The position numbers and the translations under genes are program-made. Positions 7,771 through 14,600 of a stretch of DNA of 22,083 bases are shown in pieces (position 1 is the first letter of the stretch; each line of letters starts with the position of its first letter). Below the pieces are notes generated by a model. It was not told the DNA's origin and searched no databases. It saw nothing but the letters and a program-made list of their open reading frames with translations. The stretch is taken from positions 1 through 22,083 of the forward strand of contig URJI01000049.1 in the NCBI GenBank assembly GCA_900548215.1, read 5' to 3'. Source of the stretch: an uncultured Coprococcus sp. Lineage in GTDB: Bacteria > Bacillota > Clostridia > Lachnospirales > Lachnospiraceae.

Positions 7771-10002
7771 TTATTTAATCTTTATCATGCGGCTCTTGCT
7801 CCAGTCTCCATAATAAGTCCTGCCGCCTATCTTCCTGTACATCCTCATTCTCACCGAATAGTACCTTCCTGACGCAAGTCCAGTCATCATCCTCTTATCA
7901 CGGCTTCCTCCGGCAAGCGTCACAGCCGTGTAAACTCTGAAATCCGAATATCTGCTGTACTCTATCTGGTATCCAGTGGCACCAGCCACAGCCTTCCACC
8001 ATACCCCCATTCTCCCCGGGGTGACTGAAGCAAGTCTCTCTATCTCACAGTCCGGTATACGGTACGCAGACTTACCCACAGTATCATATGTGCTGGCAAA
8101 ATATCCATTGAACGCCTTAACTGTGTAAGAATATTCCTTATAGTCCGCCACCGGCTGATCTATATACGAATACACGCCCTCTGGAACTGACTTGTATAGA
8201 GACCACGATAAAGCTCCAGGTGCCTTTCTGTAGATCTTATATCCATAAGCACCTGCTGATCTGTTCCAGGAAATGTTTATTCCATAGTTACAATTTTTCA
8301 CAGTGTACAAAGGCTGTTTAAGGTATAGTGCAGCCTTACTGTTCGCTATTTTTCCTCTCTTCTGCCCGGCAACAGCACGGACAGCATACCGGTATCTCGT
8401 TCCAGATTCCACAGATTTGTCTGTATATGAACATCCATCCATGACCGTGGCAACACATGTATATATACTTCCTGCGGTCATGCGATATACCCTGTAACTA
8501 TCCGCACATGCCACACTGTCCCAGGTAAGTTTCAGGCCACCTTGAACATTTGTAAGACCTGTTACCGCACAGTCCGCCGGTACATCATCAACATCACCAC
8601 TGCCATATACATCGGCAAAATAATCTGCCATATAAGGGCATCCATATCCATAATATATATCTTTCCCCTTATCTCCAAGATCCACACTGTATCCAATAAG
8701 TCTGTCAAGCACCTGCGCATTTGTAAGGTCTGGCTCAGCCATCCTGACATAGGCAGCGGCCGCAGTCACATAGGGAGCTGCCATGGATGTTCCACTGTCA
8801 GATCTGAATCCTCCGTTCTTCCATGCAGAATCAATCTTTGTACCCGGCGCCGAGAAATCAATTTTGGCTCCGTAGTATGAATAACTGCTGTCAAATTCCA
8901 CTGAGCCTCCTGAGATCTTGTCAGCACTGCTCACCCCGGATTTCTTTTTCAGTGCAGAGACCGTGATGACCGCCGGATTATCCGCCGGGTATGAATTGCC
9001 TTCCACATCCATGATTCCCCCACCGCCATTTGAATTGCCAGCAGCAACACACATGACAATGTTCCGATCAACCGCCATGGCTATGAGACTGTCTATAGCA
9101 GCCCTGTTCTCATCGCTTATGGTATAAAAACAGAAGCTCATATTTATGACATCCACGCCCAGATCCATCGCTTTCATCATAGTCTTCTGTATGATCGATG
9201 ATGAAGTCTTCCCCGTCTCAGAAAAGCACTTCAATATGGTCAGCTTCACATTGTCCGGTGTTGCATCCGCAACAATGCCGGCAACATGACTGCCATGTCC
9301 CAGACTGTCACTGTAGTCACCTGAATTCTCGCTGTCATAACAATTGCCACTGTCATCAGCATTTATCCTGCCGGTAAACAATGCATTTGCCTGATTGATC
9401 CCGGTATCAAGAACCGCCACATCAACCTCAGGCTCCACATTGTATTTTGAAACTGTAGATTTGAGCTTGTCCATGCCCATATATGTCGTTCCCCAGCCAA
9501 CAGCGTCATATGTATCTTCATCAGAATAATCCGAAAGCAGATCATCAGCATACATCATCTGATCCAGTGTGCACCTGTCGGCGCCATAATCATCAACCAT
9601 CTGATAATATGCAGCCTCTGTAGCACTCTCCGTATCAAATCCAAATACATAATAATCGTATTTGTCATAACACACAACACTGCTGGCGCCATAACTCTGT
9701 GTAACGTCATCGGCAAACAAAGTGATGCGTCTGAGACTGTACGGCTCTGCCTGCGTGCCGTCATGATTTTCTGTCCCCACCGTTTCCATATCAACCATAT
9801 CCGCCTCTTCCATGGCAAATGTGAGCTCATCAATACTATCCACGTTCTCAAGAACATCCGCGATGGATTCATCCATTACGGCATCAACTGACTGTGTGAC
9901 AGATCCCTGCTCCGCAGCTCCTGCCCTGACGCCGCCTCCAGCCATTATCACAGCCGCTATCACAAGTACAAAAAAACGCCTTTCAGATTTCATTTTTCTC
10001 AA
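7771..10002 (-). CDS. Secreted subtilisin-like serine protease (S8) with three Fn3-like modules
   Basis: A 743-residue exported protease. After a basic start comes a hydrophobic signal segment (about 10-30), then an acidic prodomain to about residue 165. The S8 domain has all catalytic residues: D199 in AVLDTG, H236 in GHGSHVAG, oxyanion N323 in AAGNSNGGG, and S406 in SGTSMAAPYV. From about 478 to the end are three fibronectin type III-like repeats, each with a conserved Trp and a Tyr-rich strand (KLTWDSV...YRVYR, ISWNRSAGAYGYKIYR, GVWWKAVAGATGYQIEYS). No LPXTG motif or C-terminal anchor is present, so it is probably released or bound through the Fn3 modules. AGGAGG lies eight bases before a TTG at 10002, which I take as the start. 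GTG 10008 is too close and ATG 9993 too far (17 bases). It is the first gene of a unit with helD. Confidence 0.88.
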   Translation of the reverse strand: MRKMKSERRFFVLVIAAVIMAGGGVRAGAAEQGSVTQSVDAVMDESIADVLENVDSIDELTFAMEEADMVDMETVGTENHDGTQAEPYSLRRITLFADDVTQSYGASSVVCYDKYDYYVFGFDTESATEAAYYQMVDDYGADRCTLDQMMYADDLLSDYSDEDTYDAVGWGTTYMGMDKLKSTVSKYNVEPEVDVAVLDTGINQANALFTGRINADDSGNCYDSENSGDYSDSLGHGSHVAGIVADATPDNVKLTILKCFSETGKTSSSIIQKTMMKAMDLGVDVINMSFCFYTISDENRAAIDSLIAMAVDRNIVMCVAAGNSNGGGGIMDVEGNSYPADNPAVITVSALKKKSGVSSADKISGGSVEFDSSYSYYGAKIDFSAPGTKIDSAWKNGGFRSDSGTSMAAPYVTAAAAYVRMAEPDLTNAQVLDRLIGYSVDLGDKGKDIYYGYGCPYMADYFADVYGSGDVDDVPADCAVTGLTNVQGGLKLTWDSVACADSYRVYRMTAGSIYTCVATVMDGCSYTDKSVESGTRYRYAVRAVAGQKRGKIANSKAALYLKQPLYTVKNCNYGINISWNRSAGAYGYKIYRKAPGALSWSLYKSVPEGVYSYIDQPVADYKEYSYTVKAFNGYFASTYDTVGKSAYRIPDCEIERLASVTPGRMGVWWKAVAGATGYQIEYSRYSDFRVYTAVTLAGGSRDKRMMTGLASGRYYSVRMRMYRKIGGRTYYGDWSKSRMIKIK

Positions 10003-10016
10003 ATACACAACCTCCT
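10000..10016 (-). promoter_or_regulatory. Ribosome binding site that selects a TTG start for the protease
   Basis: AGGAGG at 10011-10016 (minus strand) is eight bases from TTG 10002, two bases from GTG 10008 and 17 bases from ATG 9993. Only TTG has normal spacing, so a rare start codon is inferred. TTG starts usually lower translation. Confidence 0.6.
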
Positions 10017-10060
10017 GTATAACGCCATCTATCTTCTTTCCAGGCTGTTCATCTGTATAA

Positions 10061-10086
10061 ATCCAACATTAATGCATAATTTGGAT
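10061..10086 (-). promoter_or_regulatory. Imperfect palindrome at the protease transcription start
   Basis: A 26-base inverted repeat with arms ATCCAA and TTGGAT and an inner ATTA/TAAT pair around TGCA, needing two single-base bulges. It begins one base downstream of the -10 box, so it spans the probable start site and the first transcribed bases. It could be an operator or a 5'-end hairpin protecting the mRNA. There is no regulator gene beside it. Confidence 0.45.
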
Positions 10087-10087
10087 T

Positions 10088-10096
10088 ATTATAACA
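10088..10096 (-). promoter_or_regulatory. Extended -10 promoter for the protease-helD unit
   Basis: On the minus strand TGTTATAAT contains a perfect TATAAT preceded by the TGn extension. No good -35 is visible at 16-18 bases, which is common for extended -10 promoters. The leader would be about 80 bases, ending at the TTG start. Confidence 0.6.
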
Positions 10097-10115
10097 CATT
10101 TGGGCTTTCACTGTA

Positions 10116-10147
10116 ACCTACCTGCGATATTTCCCATATTCTATACT
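10116..10147 (+). promoter_or_regulatory. Promoter of the DUF11 gene, possibly sigma-K-like
   Basis: CATATTCTA at 10135-10143 fits the sporulation sigma-K -10 pattern CATAnnnTA, with AC (10116-10117) 17 bases upstream as its -35. An overlapping TATACT at 10142-10147 could serve sigma-A, but no acceptable -35 lies at the right distance. Both motifs are short, so the assignment is tentative. The leader would be about 35 bases. Confidence 0.35.
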
Positions 10148-10185
10148 GAGGCGAAAGTCTCCAGAAACAATACGGAGGTAAAGTA

Positions 10186-11040
10186 ATGGCAACATTCACT
10201 AATCAGGCAACTCTGTCCTACAACGGAGGATCCACCAATTCCAACATTATAACCGGAGAAATCATAGAGGTTCTCACAGCATCCAAGACGGCTGTGGTGA
10301 ACACCTACAGAACACCTGACAAGATCACCTACGTGATAAGTCTCATCAATTCTGGAACTACCACACTCACAGGACTTACTCTCACGGACAATCTGGGAGC
10401 CTATACCGTTGGAGTCACAGCAGTATACCCTCTCACCTATATTCCAAATTCCATAAGATACTACACCAATGGAACTCTGGCAGCTGCACCAACTGTGGCA
10501 GCGGCTGCTCCGCTGACAATAACTGGTATTTCTGTTCCGGCCGGAGGAAATGCCACTATTATCTACGAGGCCGCAACAAATGAATTTACACCTAGAGGCA
10601 ATGAGAATTCTGTTGTCAACACAGCCACTGTCACAGGTGCAGGACTTACAAGCCCAGTCACTGCAACAGAATCAGTTTCCCCTGTTGCTGCTCCGGATCT
10701 CTCTATCACAAAGTCCGTGAACCCTGGCGTAGTCGCAGAGAATGGCCAGCTCACATACACTTTCATTATAGAAAATTATGGCAATACCGAAGCATCCGCA
10801 GCTGACAATGTAGTCATCACAGACACATTCAACCCTATACTCACAGGAATATCTGTGTCATACAATGGAATGGCATGGGCAGAGCCAGCTAACTACACAT
10901 ACAACGAGACAAATGGCAGCTTTGCAACGGTGGCTGGCCAGATCACAGTTCCGGCGGCAACATTCACACAGGATGCAGTCACAGGAATCATCACAACAAC
11001 ACCAGGAACAGCAACTGTGACTGTCACCGGAACTATCTAG
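10186..11040 (+). CDS. DUF11-type repeat protein without a signal peptide
   Basis: A 284-residue, Thr/Ala/Val-rich, almost Lys- and Cys-free protein with two DUF11-like beta-sandwich modules. Module one (about 30-165) includes TYVISLINSGTTTLTGLTLTDNL. Module two (about 170-270) begins APDLSITKSVNPGVVAENGQLTYTF and continues IIENYGNTEASAADNVVITDTF, the typical 'ITK...vGd.vtYt..v.N.G...a..v.vtD' pattern. DUF11 domains normally occur in large exported surface proteins. Here there is no signal peptide, membrane segment, LPXTG or other anchor, and it starts directly MATFTNQATLSYNG. The start is secure: GGAGG lies seven bases before ATG 10186. It is the only plus-strand gene in the window, monocistronic with its own terminator. 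Function is unknown; a structural role on the cell or spore surface is a guess. Confidence 0.8.
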   Translation: MATFTNQATLSYNGGSTNSNIITGEIIEVLTASKTAVVNTYRTPDKITYVISLINSGTTTLTGLTLTDNLGAYTVGVTAVYPLTYIPNSIRYYTNGTLAAAPTVAAAAPLTITGISVPAGGNATIIYEAATNEFTPRGNENSVVNTATVTGAGLTSPVTATESVSPVAAPDLSITKSVNPGVVAENGQLTYTFIIENYGNTEASAADNVVITDTFNPILTGISVSYNGMAWAEPANYTYNETNGSFATVAGQITVPAATFTQDAVTGIITTTPGTATVTVTGTI

Positions 11041-11052
11041 CGGCAATAGATT

Positions 11053-11079
11053 AATCAATGCATCTTTAAGCCATTGATT
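11053..11079 (+). repeat. Inverted repeat after the DUF11 gene
   Basis: AATCAATG at 11053-11060 pairs perfectly with CATTGATT at 11072-11079 around an 11-base loop. It lies 12 bases after the stop codon and lacks a T-run, so it is a 3' untranslated hairpin, not the main terminator. Confidence 0.35.
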
Positions 11080-11133
11080 TTGCAGTTTAAATAGCGTTCT
11101 CATTAAGTTTTTCACTTTTTGAGCATTAATCTT

Positions 11134-11179
11134 AAAAAGAGATAATCTTGAGATGTTTTCTCAAAATTATCTCTTTTTT
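11134..11179 (+). terminator. Bidirectional intrinsic terminator between the DUF11 gene and the ABC permease
   Basis: The arm AAAAAGAGATAAT pairs with ATTATCTCTTTTT, and an inner TTGAGA/TCTCAA stem caps it, giving a long hairpin. It ends in T6 on the plus strand and T5 on the minus strand. The two genes are convergent here, so it can end both transcripts. Confidence 0.85.
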
Positions 11180-11256
11180 ATTATATTGGGAAAAGTGCAA
11201 ATCCAGCATGGACTCTCGCAGTGAATCTTACCTCCGGCATCCGCGCACGCCCTTTT

Positions 11257-13545
11257 CTACTCCACATTCTTGAGAGCCTCATCCATCGGAATCTTCCTTA
11301 TCCTCTTCATCTGTAGCAGCGAGATTACCAGATAGCCTGCAAAACTGAGCACGAACATGAGAGGGAATATCCATGGTGCCATATATATCGGCATCCATCC
11401 ACTCAGCATATCTGTGAGCATCGCCCTGTATATAACCTTGATCGACAGATAACTGAGAAGTATATCTATGACTGTAACCACCGCAACCATGATCGTCGTA
11501 GAAGACAGGTAGAGTTTCCCTATCTCCTTAGCATCATATCCCAGTATCTTCACCATGGATATGGCGACTGTATTTTTCTCGACTATAAGCTTGGTAAGAA
11601 GATATACAAGGAGCATGAACATGATCAAAGAAAATACCACAACTATATAAAACATATTTCCCATCGATCTTGTCAGCTGTCTTGATACCTTGATCATATC
11701 ATCCTTTGTGATCTCTGACATAACATGATCTTCTATATCCGTCAGTTTATCATCTGAGAAATATCCGGTAAAATAATCCTCATCCATGTCAAATTTCTTT
11801 CTAAAATCGTCCTCAGTCATAAATACTGCCAGAGAAGCCGGGTACACGACAGATCCTTTTATTGTAAAATCATATGTCTCATCGGCATAGTTTTCCTTGA
11901 GCTTCAGCTTATCGCCGTCTGTAAGCTCGTACTTGTCGGCATAACTATCAGACACAAACACATCACCATCATCCAGTTTTACCGGAAAATACCTGCTGTC
12001 AGCATGTATTCCATACACCATGATCTCATCATCTATATCGCCCGTTGTTCTAAGCGTTTTCATGCAGAATGTCTCCGCGCTGTCATTTGACGTCTCAACC
12101 TGTGAATCCAGAACATACTGATGATCAGCTATCATATTATCCAGTATGTCGCTCTGATAATGTGCCAGCAAAGGATTCAGCATAAGTCCAAACATCAGAA
12201 GTACCTGGGCGAAATATATTCCAAGGAGCATAACCACATATCCAGGAATATTCTGAAGTATGACACGGGTCTTAAATCTTGTCATAAATTTCCAGTGCGG
12301 CAGTTTCACCGCCTTCTTCCTTCTTGATCGGCTGAGATCATGTCTCAGGAATCTCAGCGGCGAAAGTTTCAGCTTGCTGTTCACCACCAGCAGATTCACA
12401 ACCACCATGATAATCATAGGTATGACCGTAGTGAGCACAAATGCATCGGCATTCCAATACGTCACATATTTTGTAAGGGAATAGCTTGCATAATACAGAT
12501 CCGCTCCCACATTCTTAAACACCGAATATCCAAGCACATTTCCCACTAATGATGCAGCAAATGTGACCATAACCGGAAGTGAGATATAGTGAACAAGCAA
12601 TTCACTCTTTGTATATCCTGATGCTCTGAGCGTTCCTATTACAGAGGCCTCCTTTGTAATGGTATTGCTTATAGTCACCGCAAATATAAATGCAAGTATA
12701 ACTATAACGATATACTCGAACCACTTCATCATATTTGTGTCACTGCCAATATCATCTCCGGCAAAGTTGATAGCCTGATTCTGGTATCTCGGAATGTAAC
12801 TTTCCACAGACATACCGTTCTGGGCAGCCTGTGTGTACACAGTCTCCAGCAGATCGTCAGCGAGTTTCTTCTCATCACCCTCATCATCCGGCATACCGGC
12901 ATCATACATCCAGGAATAGGACCATGTCTTATTCTTCTCCGGAAGTTCTTCAAATTCCGCATTTGCCACAATCGCAACACCGAATATTGTTGCATCGAAC
13001 ATTGTGTCATGATTATCCTGAAACATAGTGCTGTAATCCGAAAGTGCCACAAATCCGCATACCTTATATGCCTTGCCGCCAACCTTTACATCGTCTCCAA
13101 CTGATATATCATTATTTACCGCATACATCCTGTCTATGGCTATCTCATCGTCTGAAGCCGGAAGTTCACCATCCATGATACACGTCTTATTCACATCATG
13201 TCTGGGTGCAAATATTCTCAACGTCCTTGCACCGTCATCCGATGCCCCAGTGGAATCTGTCTTGATCATAGGCAGTTCGTAGTATGACATATCATAAAGC
13301 TTCACGCCCTCATCCTCTATCGCACTCATCATGTCAGAGGATGCCTCTCCCGACAGATCAAAATGACCGTCCTCCACGTTATATTTGTCAAATGTATTGT
13401 CATAAGTTTTCTTCATGCTTTCACCAGCAACCATGAAGCCCGACACCATTCCTGTTGTGATCACCATGAACAGGAATATAACTATATATTTCCCAAAGTC
13501 ATCCTTCAGTTCCTTGGGAATTCTTCTCCACAATGGATTCTTCAT
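11257..13545 (-). CDS. FtsX-type ABC transporter permease (MacB/LolC-like)
   Basis: A 762-residue permease with two FtsX domains. Topology read from hydrophobicity: one membrane helix near residues 20-38, a large extracytoplasmic domain to about 270, three helices (about 273-400), a basic cytoplasmic loop (LRHDLSRSRRKKAVK), another helix, a second extracytoplasmic domain of roughly 170 residues rich in Asp, and three C-terminal helices. This plan is that of permeases for lipids, peptides or antimicrobial compounds that use mechanotransmission rather than classic channel transport; the substrate cannot be read from sequence. ATG 13545 was chosen because AAAGGAG lies seven bases upstream; 13 more upstream codons are open but have no ribosome site. 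It follows its ATPase by 32 bases. No sensor kinase pair is adjacent, unlike BceAB-type resistance loci. Confidence 0.87.
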   Translation of the reverse strand: MKNPLWRRIPKELKDDFGKYIVIFLFMVITTGMVSGFMVAGESMKKTYDNTFDKYNVEDGHFDLSGEASSDMMSAIEDEGVKLYDMSYYELPMIKTDSTGASDDGARTLRIFAPRHDVNKTCIMDGELPASDDEIAIDRMYAVNNDISVGDDVKVGGKAYKVCGFVALSDYSTMFQDNHDTMFDATIFGVAIVANAEFEELPEKNKTWSYSWMYDAGMPDDEGDEKKLADDLLETVYTQAAQNGMSVESYIPRYQNQAINFAGDDIGSDTNMMKWFEYIVIVILAFIFAVTISNTITKEASVIGTLRASGYTKSELLVHYISLPVMVTFAASLVGNVLGYSVFKNVGADLYYASYSLTKYVTYWNADAFVLTTVIPMIIMVVVNLLVVNSKLKLSPLRFLRHDLSRSRRKKAVKLPHWKFMTRFKTRVILQNIPGYVVMLLGIYFAQVLLMFGLMLNPLLAHYQSDILDNMIADHQYVLDSQVETSNDSAETFCMKTLRTTGDIDDEIMVYGIHADSRYFPVKLDDGDVFVSDSYADKYELTDGDKLKLKENYADETYDFTIKGSVVYPASLAVFMTEDDFRKKFDMDEDYFTGYFSDDKLTDIEDHVMSEITKDDMIKVSRQLTRSMGNMFYIVVVFSLIMFMLLVYLLTKLIVEKNTVAISMVKILGYDAKEIGKLYLSSTTIMVAVVTVIDILLSYLSIKVIYRAMLTDMLSGWMPIYMAPWIFPLMFVLSFAGYLVISLLQMKRIRKIPMDEALKNVE

Positions 13546-13577
13546 AACAGATCTCCTTTCTTCCCAAACCTCAACAA

Positions 13578-14288
13578 CTACCAATCAAGATCTGCAGCGG
13601 AAATCTTATTTTCATTTACATCGTTATGCCTGATCATTCCGTCCCTGAGCTTCACTGTCCTATCCGCCATATTCTTGATAGCATCATTGTGTGTTACCAT
13701 GATGATCGTGTTACCGTACTTCCCGTTAACATCCTCAATAAGCTTCAATATCTCCTTGGATGTATTGTAATCAAGGGCACCGGTTGGCTCATCGCATAGA
13801 AGTATGTCCGGATTCTTTACAATCGCTCTTCCTATGGAAGTTCTCTGCTGCTGACCTCCTGAAAGCTGATTTGGAAGCTTATGTCTGTGCTCATAAAGAC
13901 CCAAAGTTCTGAGCAAGTCATCCACATCAAGAGGGTTGTCACTCAGATACGCTCCAACCTCCACGTTCTCCTTCACATTCAGATTTGGTATGAGATTATA
14001 CATCTGGAATACATATCCGAGATGCTTTCTTCTGTATCTTGTCAGTGTCTTCTCGTCCATGTCTCCTGTCTTTTCACCATTTATGGATATGTAACCTGAA
14101 TCCGGGCTGTCAATCCCCCCTATAATATTTAACAGTGTTGATTTTCCTGAACCAGACGGACCAAGAAGCACACAAAACTCGCCTTTTGCCACCTCAAAGT
14201 CAATCCCCTTCAGCACCTCAGTCCTATTGTCCCCAAAGCCAAAGCTTTTTCTTATCCCACTGATTTTCAAAAAACTATTGTCTCCCAT
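13578..14288 (-). CDS. ABC transporter ATP-binding protein (MacB/LolD family)
   Basis: A 236-residue ATPase that powers the FtsX-type permease encoded next. Motifs in order: Walker A GPSGSGKST (43-51), Q-loop VFQMYNLIP, signature LSGGQQQR, Walker B ILLCDEPTGALD, and switch His in VTHN. The GALD after Walker B and the short Q-loop region NLIPNLNVKENV are typical of the LolD/MacB/FtsE-like group. After the core it has a 25-residue tail ending SAADLDW. Start ATG 14288 has AAGGAG six bases before it. It is the first gene of a two-gene unit with a strong promoter upstream. No solute-binding protein or regulator is attached, so the transported substrate is undefined. Confidence 0.94.
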   Translation of the reverse strand: MGDNSFLKISGIRKSFGFGDNRTEVLKGIDFEVAKGEFCVLLGPSGSGKSTLLNIIGGIDSPDSGYISINGEKTGDMDEKTLTRYRRKHLGYVFQMYNLIPNLNVKENVEVGAYLSDNPLDVDDLLRTLGLYEHRHKLPNQLSGGQQQRTSIGRAIVKNPDILLCDEPTGALDYNTSKEILKLIEDVNGKYGNTIIMVTHNDAIKNMADRTVKLRDGMIRHNDVNENKISAADLDW

Positions 14289-14387
14289 AATTCTCTCCTT
14301 TTAAATATGTTCAGTTTCTCTGCAAATAATGTTCACATCAGCCGCATACGCATTATCATTCATTCATGTGAATAACTGTTCATATAT

Positions 14388-14417
14388 TAAATAGCACATA
14401 TATAATATATGTGTCAA
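14388..14417 (-). promoter_or_regulatory. Promoter of the ABC transporter unit
   Basis: On the minus strand a perfect -35 TTGACA (14412-14417) is followed after 18 bases by TATTTA (14388-14393), which carries a TGC extension. The leader is about 90 bases. A second small dyad, ATTCATGTGAAT, lies in the leader at 14362-14373. Confidence 0.6.
14395..14413 (-). promoter_or_regulatory. Perfect dyad inside the promoter spacer of the ABC unit
   Basis: CACATATATTATATATGTG has eight-base arms around a three-base centre. It fills the spacer between -35 and -10 and overlaps the last two bases of the -35. A protein bound here would contact the promoter directly, either excluding polymerase or, as MerR-type activators do, distorting the spacer. 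The regulator is not in the window. Confidence 0.55.
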
Positions 14418-14493
14418 TATTTTAATTGATAAATAATCTCATCTACCCGGTGATCACACTTATGTTCAGCCAGACAAGCCACAAGGTAACAAG

Positions 14494-14540
14494 AAAAAGC
14501 GTAAGACTATACATATTCAATGTATAACCTCACGCTTTTT
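14494..14540 (-). terminator. Intrinsic terminator after the patatin-phosphatase gene
   Basis: The outer arms AAAAAGCGT and ACGCTTTTT and an inner TATACAT/ATGTATA stem form a long hairpin about 60 bases beyond the stop codon. The minus orientation ends in T5 followed by CTT. The remaining bases of 14418-14600 show no gene I can support. Confidence 0.75.
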
Positions 14541-14600
14541 GCTTATTTGTACTATATCTCTTCAGAAAATATGCATTCTTATGAAAGCCATATTTTCCTG

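Noticed and set aside
7477..7872. A 131-codon plus-strand frame across the helD-protease junction
   Set aside because: It overlaps two well-supported minus-strand genes and has no ribosome site or domain.
14362..14373. ATTCATGTGAAT dyad in the ABC leader as a second operator
   Set aside because: Its arms are only five bases and short dyads are frequent in A+T-rich leaders. It is noted with the promoter but is not strong enough to stand alone.
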